Positions 35,374-43,598 of a stretch of DNA of 64,000 nt are shown here, in pieces; position 1 is the stretch's first letter, and the number at the start of each line of letters is the position of its first letter. The notes below the pieces were generated by a model. That model was not told the DNA's origin. It did not search any database and worked only from the letters and a program-made list of their open reading frames with translations. The DNA comes from F1-60-MAGs149 sp037133755 (GTDB lineage: Bacteria > Actinomycetota > Thermoleophilia > Gaiellales > F1-60-MAGs149), in assembly GCA_037133755.1 (NCBI GenBank), contig JBAXNN010000002.1:124001-188000 (forward strand), read 5' to 3'. A program made the position numbers and the translations under genes.

Positions 35374-36875
35374 GCGCCGCGCCCGCGGCGCGCGGGCGGG
35401 ATCGCGAGCACGATCTCAGAGGCCTGCTCCCATTCGCGAAGCAGCTCTCGATACCGCTCGTGCGCCACCGCGTCCGGCGAGTAGACAACTGCCGGCTTGA
35501 CGACAGCTTCGATAGCAGCCCTGTGGTTGGCGAAGACGCCGGCTGCGACACCGGCGTTGATCGCCGACCCCACGGCAGGGGCCTCGGCAACTGTCGTCGC
35601 CCGAATCTCACGCCCGGTCACGTCGGCTTTGATCTGATTCCAGATGGCGCTGCGGGCTTCGCCATCCGACAAGGTGATCCGAGCGATGGAGTGGCCGCGC
35701 TCCTCGATGATCTGGAAGAGGCGCGGGTACTGGTAGGCCACGCCCTCGAGGAGCGAGCGTGTGAAGTGGGCTCGCTGGTGGTAGGCATCGACACGGAGGA
35801 ACGCGGCGCGAGCATTCGGCCGCTGCACCGGTACCGTCGTTCCTTCGAGATAGGGAAATGCCAGCAGGCCGTCCGACCCGGCATCAAGGGCGCCAGCTTC
35901 GGCGATCAGACTCTCGAAGTCGGTGTCCGCGCCAAGTGTCTCCCGAAACCAGCGCAGGGACGTCCCTGGGCCGGTCACGACGATCTCGCCGATGTACCGA
36001 TCGGGAACGACGTGCGGGCACACTCCGATCATGCCCGTCTCGTCAAATACCGGCTCGGTCGCGATGATCCTCAGACTCGTGGATGAGCTGCACCCGATGC
36101 TGAGATCTCCCGCGTCGATCAGCCCGCATCCGAGCATTGCCGACTGGTCGTCGCCGCCACCACCGGCGATGATAGTGCCGGGAAGCAGCCCGAGTTGTGC
36201 TGCAGGCTCCGCCAGCAATTCGCCTTTTACCTGCCACGCCGCGCATTCGATGTTGGGAAGCAGTTCTCGATCGATACCGGTCCGACTGCAGATCTCGTCC
36301 GACCAGCCGCCGGTTCGCCAGTCGCTGAGGATGCTCCGTGTCGTGCCCGTCGGATCCGTGTTGCGCACGCCGGTCAGACGAAGCCCGATGAAGTCCTTCG
36401 GCGTAAGTGCGCATTTCGCGTTTGCCCACGCCTCGGGCAGATGGCGCTTGGACCACACGAGGTTGGGGAGGATCAGGCCGGGGATGGGGAGCGTGCCGCT
36501 CGTGTCAATCAGCCAGTCCATCCCCAGCGTCTCGTAGAGCGCTGCGGTCTCCTCGGGATCGCGACGATCCGTCCAGTGAATGCAGTGCGACAGTGGCTGG
36601 CCGTCTCCGTCCATCAGGACGGCGATATCGCGCTGGCTCGATACGCACAGCGCCTTTACGTCGCGAGCGGGGGTTCCGCTGGCGTCAAGGAGGTTGGCGA
36701 CCGCGTCGACGAGCGCGGTCCACCAGTGCTCAGCGTCGTTCTCCGCCCATCCGGGATGGGGGCGGAGCATCGGGTACGGCCGTTCGTCGACTGCGAGGAT
36801 CCCCCGTTCCTCGCAGACGACGACGGCCTTGAGCGTCGACGATCCGATATCCGCACCGATGACGACGCGTGTCAT
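35370..36875 (-). CDS. FGGY-family carbohydrate kinase
   Basis: The 501 aa are an actin-fold sugar/polyol kinase. The N-terminal phosphate loop is VVIGADIGSSTLKAVVV, followed by PHPGWAENDAEHWW, VSSQRDIAVLMD, HWTDRRDPEET and LTPKDFIGLRLTG. In the second domain are GGGGDDQSAMLGCGLIDAGD, a SSSTSL phosphate 2 element, and the adenosine region SDGEARSAIWNQIKADVTG. The family covers xylulose, glycerol, erythritol, fuculose and similar kinases, and the QRDIAVLMD substrate loop does not match one clearly. Context with a GlpA-like dehydrogenase and class II aldolase suggests a polyol or ketose substrate. It is coupled to pyk at its end. Confidence 0.88.
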   Translation of the reverse strand: MTRVVIGADIGSSTLKAVVVCEERGILAVDERPYPMLRPHPGWAENDAEHWWTALVDAVANLLDASGTPARDVKALCVSSQRDIAVLMDGDGQPLSHCIHWTDRRDPEETAALYETLGMDWLIDTSGTLPIPGLILPNLVWSKRHLPEAWANAKCALTPKDFIGLRLTGVRNTDPTGTTRSILSDWRTGGWSDEICSRTGIDRELLPNIECAAWQVKGELLAEPAAQLGLLPGTIIAGGGGDDQSAMLGCGLIDAGDLSIGCSSSTSLRIIATEPVFDETGMIGVCPHVVPDRYIGEIVVTGPGTSLRWFRETLGADTDFESLIAEAGALDAGSDGLLAFPYLEGTTVPVQRPNARAAFLRVDAYHQRAHFTRSLLEGVAYQYPRLFQIIEERGHSIARITLSDGEARSAIWNQIKADVTGREIRATTVAEAPAVGSAINAGVAAGVFANHRAAIEAVVKPAVVYSPDAVAHERYRELLREWEQASEIVLAIPPARRGRGA

Positions 36876-36876
36876 G

Positions 36877-37548
36877 TCAGTGGTGCGCCGATGCCTCGGG
36901 CGCCCACTGCTCACGCCACCACTGCGCGATGAAGTCGATCTCGTCCTCCGGCAGCTCGTGCACCTCGCCGATCGTGCGAAGCTTGAGATACACGTCGCAC
37001 GCCCCCTCGGTGACCGATGCCGCCTGATAGGCGTGCGCAAGGTCAGCGCCGATCGCGACCAGGCCGTGGAAGCGCATGAATGCGGCGCCACGATCCTTGA
37101 GCGCATCAGCGGTGTAGTGCGCCATCTCGTCCGTGCTCGGCTTCGAGTACGGCGCCGTCGAGACGCCGCCGCCGCAGGCCTCGACCAGGCCGGTGAGGAT
37201 GGGCGGCAGCGTCCAGCCGAGGTTGGCCATCGCCATCGCGTTGGCGCTGTGGGTGTGGACGATGGCGCCGATCTCCGGGCGATCGGCGTACGGGATGGTG
37301 TGAAGCGGAAGCTCCGACGTCGGGTTGCGGCGTCCATCGACCAGCTCGCCGCCGGTCGTGACGATGCAGATGTCATCGGGCTCGAGCGCGTCGTACGGCA
37401 TCGACGTGGGTGTCATGGCGATGAGATCGGGCTCGTTGTACACACGCGCGGAGATATTGCCGGCCGTGTAGTAGACGAGGCGTTCATTCTGCATGCGAAG
37501 GCAGTACGTGATCACGTCCTCGCGGGTCTGCTGCCAGTTCTTGTTCAT
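36877..37548 (-). CDS. Class II aldolase/adducin family protein
   Basis: A 223-aa zinc aldolase or epimerase of the FucA/AraD fold. Motifs are LVYYTAGNISARV, MTPTSMPYDAL, the catalytic Glu in NPTSELPLHTIPY, the zinc histidines of IVHTHSANAMAMAN, and the third His in FMRFHGLVAIGADL. It should cleave a ketose-1-phosphate into DHAP and an aldehyde, or act as a 4-epimerase. AAAGGA precedes the start. It lies 1 bp from the kinase gene, so the kinase product is its plausible substrate. Confidence 0.88.
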   Translation of the reverse strand: MNKNWQQTREDVITYCLRMQNERLVYYTAGNISARVYNEPDLIAMTPTSMPYDALEPDDICIVTTGGELVDGRRNPTSELPLHTIPYADRPEIGAIVHTHSANAMAMANLGWTLPPILTGLVEACGGGVSTAPYSKPSTDEMAHYTADALKDRGAAFMRFHGLVAIGADLAHAYQAASVTEGACDVYLKLRTIGEVHELPEDEIDFIAQWWREQWAPEASAHH

Positions 37549-37568
37549 GGGGTCCTTTCCCTGTTGTT

Positions 37569-37790
37569 CTAGCTGATGGCCACGATGGCCGTGATGACTG
37601 CAGCCATGACCACAGCCAGGATGAGTAGCGGTACAAGCGCGACGCGCAGCAGTTGCGGCGTGTCGGCTGCGGAAACGGTGACCTTCGCAGGCCAGGCTCC
37701 CATCGATCCCTCGATGATCACACCGTGTCGCGTCAGTCGCGCCCGGTCGGCTTTGAACGGCATCTCGCCGATCGGCGATGTGACCTTCAT
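37569..37790 (-). CDS. Small tail-anchored membrane protein of the dehydrogenase module
   Basis: A 73-aa protein with a polar N-terminal domain (MKVTSPIGEMPFKADRARLT, GVIIEGSMGAWPAKVTVS) and a C-terminal transmembrane helix (LLRVALVPLLILAVVMAAV and onward). No Cys is present, so it is not the CxxC-containing DUF1667 partner seen in some GlpA-type operons. It overlaps the FAD oxidoreductase gene by ATGA. A likely role is membrane anchor that brings the dehydrogenase to the quinone pool; this is inferred only from order and topology. Confidence 0.6.
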   Translation of the reverse strand: MKVTSPIGEMPFKADRARLTRHGVIIEGSMGAWPAKVTVSAADTPQLLRVALVPLLILAVVMAAVITAIVAIS

Positions 37791-38587
37791 GGCGTTTGCT
37801 CCTTGATCGACACGACGGGAATTGGGTGCTGTGGCGCGACAACGTCGATCGCGATGCGCGCGGACTCGGCGACGGCTTCGGTGGTGGGGATGCTCATCGC
37901 CGGCTGGATGTAGGTGACGCCTGTCGCGTCATCCGTGATCGCGCCGACGACGTTACGCACTGGGCGATCGTCGGCGGCCAAAATGACGGCGTCGCAGAAG
38001 ACCTCGAACGACGTGCCCGCGCAATCGACCACCACCTGCTGGACCCGCGGGCGTCCGACAATGCGTTGTATCCGCGCCTGGCCTAGGGAACCCTCACCGC
38101 TGCCGATCCGAGTTGCGTTAGCGCCGACGTTTGCCAACATGCGGGCGACGGCATCGCCGTCGTAGCCCGCCCCGAGCACAACCGGCTCTCGCCAAAGTGC
38201 TTCGCCGCTCTCCAGGAGGTGCTTGGCGACCGAGCTTGCGACGACGCCGGCGGGACGGTCGCCACCGATGCAGAGTTCAGCGACGGTCGCGGGGCGTCTA
38301 CCGCCGCAGAAGAGCAAGTGCTCGGCTCGAATCGTCTGCACGCCTGCCGGACCGGCAATGAGCAAACCGCGGCCGGCTTCCCATCGGCATGCCGTTGCCC
38401 CAAGCGCGAAGCGCGCGCCGACAGCGGCAGCCTCAGCTGCGAGCGCTTGCATCGATCTGTCTTCCCATCCGTTCATGCCGCCGATCACCGGAATGCGGTC
38501 GATCACCAGCACGTCGAGGCCGTTCGATGCAATCGCGCGCGCGGCGCCGAGTCCGACGGGACCACTGCCGACGATGATGGTGGTCAT
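37787..38587 (-). CDS. Short FAD-dependent oxidoreductase, GlpB-like partner
   Basis: A 266-aa protein with a Rossmann FAD site at the N-terminus (TTIIVGSGPVGLGAARAI, VLVIDRIPVIGGMNG). A second nucleotide-type segment follows (PVVLGAGYDGDAVARMLANV), with a DAVILAADDRPVRNVVGA end and a PAMSIPTTEAVAESARIA helix like the thioredoxin-reductase-type FAD closing motif. It is shorter than usual pyridine nucleotide-disulfide oxidoreductases and has no redox CxxC. It is coupled by ATGA overlaps on both sides to the GlpA-like dehydrogenase and the small membrane protein, so the three probably form one complex. Confidence 0.75.
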   Translation of the reverse strand: MTTIIVGSGPVGLGAARAIASNGLDVLVIDRIPVIGGMNGWEDRSMQALAAEAAAVGARFALGATACRWEAGRGLLIAGPAGVQTIRAEHLLFCGGRRPATVAELCIGGDRPAGVVASSVAKHLLESGEALWREPVVLGAGYDGDAVARMLANVGANATRIGSGEGSLGQARIQRIVGRPRVQQVVVDCAGTSFEVFCDAVILAADDRPVRNVVGAITDDATGVTYIQPAMSIPTTEAVAESARIAIDVVAPQHPIPVVSIKEQTP

Positions 38588-40032
38588 GACGGCACGCCCA
38601 TGGTTCCTGTGGGTGTTACGCGGACATCGCGCGGTCCGGTCTCTGTGGCGAGCCCACACATGAAGGAGATGCCAGCCATGCACATGGCACCCTGACAGCG
38701 GCCGTAGGTGGCGCCGGTTCGCTTGCGGATCCCTTCGATCGAGTTCGCCGCGACAGGGCGGCTGAGCGCATGGTTGATCTCGGCAGCTGAGACCATCTCG
38801 CATGCACAGACCACCTGCCCAAAGCCGGGATCGCGCTCGATCAGCCGCTCAGGCGCCGTCGCGGTTCGCAGGCGTGGAAAAGCGGGCAGGGACATGACGG
38901 CGTCGCGACGATCTTCGGCATCCAGACCGGCGTCGCGGAGCAATTGCAGCGTGTGCTCACCTACTGCAGGCGAAGCGGAGACGCCGGACGATCGGCTCGT
39001 CGTGTGCACGAGGTTCGGTACGACGGCGTCGAATCGATAGCGAAAGCGCTCGTCGGACGCGGGGCGATTGCCCGCATAGACCTTGATCACGCGGTCCCGC
39101 GTCAACGACGGAACCAGTGTCGTCGCATGCTCGAACACCTGGTCGAGAACCGTTGTGGAGGTGGCGTGGTCATCGAAGTCCTCGATGTCCTCCGCCGTCG
39201 GGCCGATCAAAGCTGATCCATGCGTCGTCGGGACGACGTTCGCCCCCTTGGTGTCGGGCATTTGCGTGCTGAAGACGATTTTGCGCAGGTGCTGCGCGAA
39301 CTCCCGATCGACGACGAGGTACTGGCCCTTGCGCGGCCAGGAGGTCAGCGCTTCGCCGCCGGCAAGTCGACTGATCTCCGCAGCACCCAGCCCGGCGGCG
39401 TTGATGATGAAACGTGTGGAGATGCGACCGGCGCTGGTGAACAGGTGCGAGCGATCGCCTTCGTGTTGGATTGCCACGACCTTCGTCCCGAGCGCGATGA
39501 TCGTCCCGTTGAGCTGCGCGATGTCCGCATAGGCGGCGGTGAGACGCAGCGGATCGATGACGCCCTCAGCGGATAGGTGGATGGCCGCTGTGCACTCAGG
39601 GGTGATCATCGGCTCGAGCTCACGAGCCTGCGCGCCGGACAGCAACTCCGCCGGGGCGCCGCACGCGATCGCATCGGCCAGGATGCCGGGCAAGCGGTCG
39701 GCTTCGTCCATCGTGCGGGCGATCATCAGCCCGCCGAGGCGCCGATAGGGAACGTCGAGTCTCGCGCAGAGCTCCTCCCATCGCGGATTGCTCTCGTTGA
39801 TCAACTGCGTATCGAGGCTGGCAGGGTCGTAGTAGTAGGAGACCGCCACACCGGCGTTGCCCTTGCTGCCACCGTTGGCGATGTCGCCGCCGATTTCGAT
39901 CAGCGCAACCCGCGCCGTCGTGGAGGAGAGGCGAGCAGCCACTGCCGTCCCGATCACGCCGCCGCCCACGACGACCACATCGACCGTCGCACCGTCAAGA
40001 TGGTTGAGCGCGCGCGTCAACCGTTCACACAC
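38584..40032 (-). CDS. GlpA-like FAD dehydrogenase with BFD-type [2Fe-2S] tail
   Basis: The 482 aa combine a DAO-fold FAD domain (VDVVVVGGGVIGTAVAARL, INAAGLGAAEISRL, SALIGPTAEDIEDFDD) with a C-terminal bacterioferredoxin-type Fe-S domain. That domain carries VVCACEMVSAAEINHAL and GATYGRCQGAMCMAG, supplying four cysteines. This is the layout of anaerobic glycerol-3-phosphate dehydrogenase GlpA and relatives acting on polyol phosphates. It would oxidise a phosphorylated polyol and pass electrons to the GlpB-like partner. GTG 40032 is used; the frame is open upstream to near 40090 and an unusual start there cannot be excluded. A TTGACA promoter lies at 40134-40105. Confidence 0.85.
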   Translation of the reverse strand: MCERLTRALNHLDGATVDVVVVGGGVIGTAVAARLSSTTARVALIEIGGDIANGGSKGNAGVAVSYYYDPASLDTQLINESNPRWEELCARLDVPYRRLGGLMIARTMDEADRLPGILADAIACGAPAELLSGAQARELEPMITPECTAAIHLSAEGVIDPLRLTAAYADIAQLNGTIIALGTKVVAIQHEGDRSHLFTSAGRISTRFIINAAGLGAAEISRLAGGEALTSWPRKGQYLVVDREFAQHLRKIVFSTQMPDTKGANVVPTTHGSALIGPTAEDIEDFDDHATSTTVLDQVFEHATTLVPSLTRDRVIKVYAGNRPASDERFRYRFDAVVPNLVHTTSRSSGVSASPAVGEHTLQLLRDAGLDAEDRRDAVMSLPAFPRLRTATAPERLIERDPGFGQVVCACEMVSAAEINHALSRPVAANSIEGIRKRTGATYGRCQGAMCMAGISFMCGLATETGPRDVRVTPTGTMGVPS

Positions 40033-40104
40033 CAGGGCGAGCAGTTCAGCATCGATGTTCGGTTGATTTGCAATTTCTGTTCTCTAAATGATCGTTCCAT
40101 CAGA

Positions 40105-40134
40105 AAAGTAGCCATCTGAGTCGCGAACTGTCAA
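40105..40134 (-). promoter_or_regulatory. Putative promoter of the reverse catabolic operon
   Basis: On the reverse strand TTGACA (40134-40129) and TACTTT (40110-40105) are 18 bp apart. The predicted start near 40098 coincides with a GAACGATCA motif (40097-40089), which also appears in the opposite orientation at 40210-40218. This arrangement suits repression by the island's DeoR-type protein. Confidence 0.55.
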
Positions 40135-40183
40135 GAGCAGCGAGAAATGCTCGCAATGAATTTGATCCTAACGAGTTCCGCCC

Positions 40184-40218
40184 TGATCAAGCTTGATCGA
40201 TGATCAACAGAACGATCA
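40184..40218. promoter_or_regulatory. Overlapping palindromes, likely operator
   Basis: GATCAAGCTTGATC (40185-40198) is a perfect 14-bp palindrome. TTGATCGATGATCAA (40193-40207) is a 6-3-6 inverted repeat overlapping it, followed by GAACGATCA (40210-40218). The block sits between the two divergent promoters in the AT-rich 40033-40361 region, the only long gap in the island. No gene or RNA was seen in the rest of the gap. Confidence 0.6.
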
Positions 40219-40237
40219 CAAAACAAACAATAAATAG

Positions 40238-40266
40238 TTGACTTTACGAACGTCGTGGAGTATCTA
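40238..40266 (+). promoter_or_regulatory. Putative promoter of the ABC importer genes
   Basis: TTGACT (40238-40243), a 17-bp spacer, then TATCTA (40261-40266); TCTAAT two bases on is an alternative -10. The start point would be near 40274, leaving a leader of about 88 nt before the ATG at 40362, which has a GGGAGAGGG ribosome-binding site. Confidence 0.55.
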
Positions 40267-40361
40267 ATCCGTAACCGGAAGTGAGAGTTGCCGTCGGTGC
40301 GTCAGACGGAGAAACCCGGATCAGGCTGCTGCAGCACGATCGTCGAACGAGGGAGAGGGTC

Positions 40362-41696
40362 ATGGAGTGGGATACGAACGTTGAGAAGAGCGGTCTCAGT
40401 CGCCGCCAGTTCATCGAACGCGGTGTCATCGGCGCCGCGGCGCTGACTGCGCTGCCGACGTTGCTCGCGGCGTGCGGCGGCTCGTCTGGCGGCAGTGGTG
40501 GTGGCGGTGGTACCACGAATCTCAAGGTGCTCGCGCTCGAGCCGCCGGACCCGACGCCTCCGGGCGGCGCGGATTTCGCGCTGGACGCACTCAAGAACTG
40601 GGAGTCCACGAACAAGGCCTCGGTTTCGTACGACACCGTGCCGTACACGCAGATTCACGACAAGATCGCCACGGCATTCGCCTCCGGCAACTCGCCGTGG
40701 GACGTGTCGTACATGGCTGGCTGGGCGCCGGAGTTCTCGAACAACCTGGTCGATATCGGCCCGATGCTCTCGCAGGCCGTCAAAGACGACATGCCCGAGT
40801 CGAGCTTCAAGACGACGACGTGGGACGGCAAGACGATGGGTGCCGTGTTCACCCTCTCGCTGCAGACGCTCTTCTACAACACGGAGCTGCTCGAGGCAAA
40901 GGGCATCAAGGAGCCGCCGAAGAACTGGGAGGAGCTGCTTGGCTACACCAAGGAACTCACAGGCGATGGCGTCTACGGCTGGGTCAACAACTACGGCACG
41001 CCAGAGGGCATTGGCGGCACGGCCAACTACTGGATGGCCTATCTCCAGCAGGCCGGCGGCACGATGTACGACGAGGCCGGACTGCCCGTCTTCAACGACG
41101 CGCCGGGTGTCGATGCAGTGCAGTTCATGGTCGACCTCTGGAACGCGGGCACTGACCCGGGCTCCATCTCCTATGTCGGCGTTGCGGACGTGACCAACGT
41201 GTTCACGGCCGGCAAAGCCGCGATGACGATGAACTGGCCGTTCACATGGAAGCCCGCGAGCGATCCCACGACGTCCAAGATCGCAGGCAAGCTCGGGTCG
41301 GCGGTGTTGCCCGCCGGTGCGGCCGGCACGGCATCGATCGACGGCGCAGACGCCTTCTCGGTGACGACCTCCGCGAAGGATCCGGAGCTCGCGGTCAAGT
41401 TGATCGAGTTCTACCTCTCGCCGGAGGCGCAGAAGGAGCAGGTCCTCAAGACCGGCTGGATGCCGATCCTGCTGTCGATGCTCGCCGATCCTGAGGTGCA
41501 GGCGGCCGCACCGAACGCCGGCACGCTGCTGGAGCAGGCCAAGGCGCCGTACGACTCCTTCATCACGCCGGACTACAACGAGGTGACACTGGCGATCGGC
41601 ACTGAGGTCACGAAGGCCATCAAGGGTGACCAGTCTGCGAAGGACGCCATGCAGAAGGCATCGGATGCCGTTACCGAAATCGTCAAAACTCGCTGA
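40362..41696 (+). CDS. ABC sugar transporter solute-binding lipoprotein (family 1, Tat type)
   Basis: A 444-aa extracellular binding protein. The N-terminus has SRRQFIERGVIGAAAL, a twin-arginine signal, ending in a lipobox LLAAC (Cys near residue 36), then a Gly/Ser linker. The mature chain has the family-1 fold: TVPYTQIHDKIATAFASG, VSYMAGWAPEFSNNLVDI, GAVFTLSLQTLFYNTELLEA, FTAGKAAMTMNWPFTWK, and ALEAVKFL-like end KDPELAVKLIEFYLSPEAQK. It should capture a sugar or polyol and deliver it to the permeases encoded next. The ligand is unknown. It is followed by a hairpin that probably lowers downstream expression. Confidence 0.9.
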   Translation: MEWDTNVEKSGLSRRQFIERGVIGAAALTALPTLLAACGGSSGGSGGGGGTTNLKVLALEPPDPTPPGGADFALDALKNWESTNKASVSYDTVPYTQIHDKIATAFASGNSPWDVSYMAGWAPEFSNNLVDIGPMLSQAVKDDMPESSFKTTTWDGKTMGAVFTLSLQTLFYNTELLEAKGIKEPPKNWEELLGYTKELTGDGVYGWVNNYGTPEGIGGTANYWMAYLQQAGGTMYDEAGLPVFNDAPGVDAVQFMVDLWNAGTDPGSISYVGVADVTNVFTAGKAAMTMNWPFTWKPASDPTTSKIAGKLGSAVLPAGAAGTASIDGADAFSVTTSAKDPELAVKLIEFYLSPEAQKEQVLKTGWMPILLSMLADPEVQAAAPNAGTLLEQAKAPYDSFITPDYNEVTLAIGTEVTKAIKGDQSAKDAMQKASDAVTEIVKTR

Positions 41697-41717
41697 TTCG
41701 CCGAGCCTGAAACCGCA

Positions 41718-41771
41718 TTGAGGGTGCGCTCGTCTGGTTCGTGTCCCCGGGCCCGCCGAGCGCACCCTCAA
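41718..41771 (+). terminator. Long-stem intercistronic hairpin after the binding-protein gene
   Basis: A 15-bp perfect stem (41718-41732 with 41757-41771) with a 24-base loop begins 22 bp after the stop. No T-tract follows on the + strand. Such hairpins commonly stabilise or partly terminate binding-protein mRNA so that it exceeds the permease message. The permease has its own TACCGT box (41782-41787). Confidence 0.65.
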
Positions 41772-41793
41772 GTACGGCTTCTACCGTTCACCC

Positions 41794-42762
41794 GTGCCAC
41801 ACGTTCCCGACCCATCGACCGTTCCGGCTGACGCGCCCGGCAGCGCCCGAAGATTCGCCGGGCGCGGGCTGAACTACAACGCGCGGCGACGGCGAGCCGG
41901 CTACCTCCTGGTGATGCCGGCCCTGATCGTGATGGCGGCCGTGCTCGTGTTCCCGATCGCGATGTCGATCGTGGTCTCGTTTTTCGAGACGACGACGTCC
42001 GACTTCGGCTTCAACGAGTTCGTCGGCATCGATAACTACACGAAGATCTTCGCCGACGAGATCTTCCAGACGGCAGTCCGCCACACGATCTACTGGATGG
42101 TGGCCGAGGTCATCGTCGTCGTGGCGGCGAGCGTGGGGGTGGCGCTGCTGCTGAACACGAACGTGGGTCGGCCAGCGATCTTCCGCATCATCCTGCTCGT
42201 GCCGTGGGCGTTGTCGCCCGTTGCGAACGCCGTGCTCTGGAAGTGGATCTACAACGCCAACTACGGCATCCTCAACTACCTGCTGATGGCCTTCGGCATC
42301 GTCGATGAGCCGCAGATCTGGCTCGGGGACGAACGCTTCGCGCTCAACGCACTGCTGCTCGCCGAGATCTGGAAGTCGATCCCCTTCATCGCGTTGCTCA
42401 TGCTCGCCGGCATGCGCAATGTCCCCAACATCCTCTACCGTGCGGCACGCCTCGACGGCGCCAGCACCTGGCAGACCTTCCGGCACATCACGCTTCCACA
42501 GCTGCGCACTACGATCCTCATCTGCGTCGTATTGCAGTCGATCTGGGCACTCAAGTCGTTCGATCTCATCTACGTGCTGACCCGTGGCGGCCCGATCGAT
42601 GCCACGACGATGCTGAACTACCTCTCGTACCGCATCAGCTTCCAATTCGGCGACATCGGACTTGGCGCTGCGGTCGCGGACATCCTGTTCGTCTTCATGT
42701 TCGTGCTGGCACTCGGTTACCTGCGATTCCTGCAGAGTCCTGAGAATCGGAGGACGGCGTGA
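41794..42762 (+). CDS. ABC sugar transporter permease (MalF/UgpA type)
   Basis: A 322-aa inner-membrane permease with six membrane helices after a 35-residue cytosolic N-terminus (YLLVMPALIVMAAVLVFPIA is the first). The cytoplasmic EAA loop reads AARLDGASTWQTFRHITLPQL, docking to the ATPase. FVGIDNYTKIF is the usual block after helix 1. The GTG 41794 has TACCGT six bases upstream, so it may also be made from its own leaderless transcript. It overlaps the second permease by GTGA. Confidence 0.9.
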   Translation: MPHVPDPSTVPADAPGSARRFAGRGLNYNARRRRAGYLLVMPALIVMAAVLVFPIAMSIVVSFFETTTSDFGFNEFVGIDNYTKIFADEIFQTAVRHTIYWMVAEVIVVVAASVGVALLLNTNVGRPAIFRIILLVPWALSPVANAVLWKWIYNANYGILNYLLMAFGIVDEPQIWLGDERFALNALLLAEIWKSIPFIALLMLAGMRNVPNILYRAARLDGASTWQTFRHITLPQLRTTILICVVLQSIWALKSFDLIYVLTRGGPIDATTMLNYLSYRISFQFGDIGLGAAVADILFVFMFVLALGYLRFLQSPENRRTA

Positions 42763-43598
42763 GTCGGGCCACCCGCCGCCGCATCGGCAAGGGCATCCAG
42801 ATCGCCCTGCTCGTGCTCTTCAGCGTCTGGACCCTTGCGCCGATCGTCTGGATCGTGCTCTCGAGCGTGTTGCCGCAGGCCGCACTCACGTCAACGCCAC
42901 CGGACATCGCGATCGAGAACTTCACGCTCGACAACTATCGCGGCATCTTCGGTGAAGACAGCGAGCTCCTGATCGGACTCAAGAACTCCGCAATCGTCGC
43001 GACGTTGACCGCACTGGTCAGTATCGCGCTCGGGTCCGCTGCGGCGTACGCGCTGGCGCGGCTGTCGGTTCCCGGGGGCAATCGAATTCTGCTGCTCGTG
43101 CTCGCGACGCAGATGTTTCCGGGCATCGTCGTGATCATCCCGCTCTTCATCGTGCTCAGCCGCGTTGGTCTGACCGATACGCACCTCGGACTGATCATCG
43201 TCTACCTGTCGTTCGTCCTCCCAATCGTGATCTGGGTGATGAAGGGATTCTTCGAATCCATTCCCGTGGCGCTCGAGCGGGCTGCAGCCGTCGATGGAGC
43301 ATCAACGCTCCAGACCTTCCGTCTGGTCGTCCTCCCGATCGCCATCCCGCCGCTCTTCGCCACCGGCGTGTTCGCATTCATCGAGGCGTGGAACGAGTTC
43401 TTCTTCGCCGTCATCATCGCCCAGACAAACGCGAAGACGGCACCCGTGGTACTCGCCGAGTTCTCGGGCCAGTACGTGTCGCTCTTCGGCCAGATGGTTG
43501 CAGCGGCGGTTGTGGCAAGCATTCCGGTCGTCGTACTGGCGATCGTGTTCCGACGATTCATCCTGCGCGGTTTCGCAGAAGGAGCGGTGAAGGGCTAA
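42759..43598 (+). CDS. ABC sugar transporter permease (MalG/UgpE type)
   Basis: A 279-aa permease with six helices, opening with a basic stretch and LLVLFSVWTLAPIVWIVLSS. The EAA loop is RAAAVDGASTLQTFRLVVLPI, and TQMFPGIVVIIPLF and EAWNEFFFAVII are family blocks. It pairs with the preceding permease as a heterodimer. Overlaps of 4 bp upstream and 1 bp downstream tie it into the operon. Confidence 0.9.
   Translation: MSRATRRRIGKGIQIALLVLFSVWTLAPIVWIVLSSVLPQAALTSTPPDIAIENFTLDNYRGIFGEDSELLIGLKNSAIVATLTALVSIALGSAAAYALARLSVPGGNRILLLVLATQMFPGIVVIIPLFIVLSRVGLTDTHLGLIIVYLSFVLPIVIWVMKGFFESIPVALERAAAVDGASTLQTFRLVVLPIAIPPLFATGVFAFIEAWNEFFFAVIIAQTNAKTAPVVLAEFSGQYVSLFGQMVAAAVVASIPVVVLAIVFRRFILRGFAEGAVKG

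Noticed and set aside
36877..37842. Longer N-terminus for the class II aldolase
   Set aside because: Upstream residues are Arg/Cys/His-rich noise overlapping the coupled small membrane gene; ATG 37548 has an AAAGGA site and fits family length.
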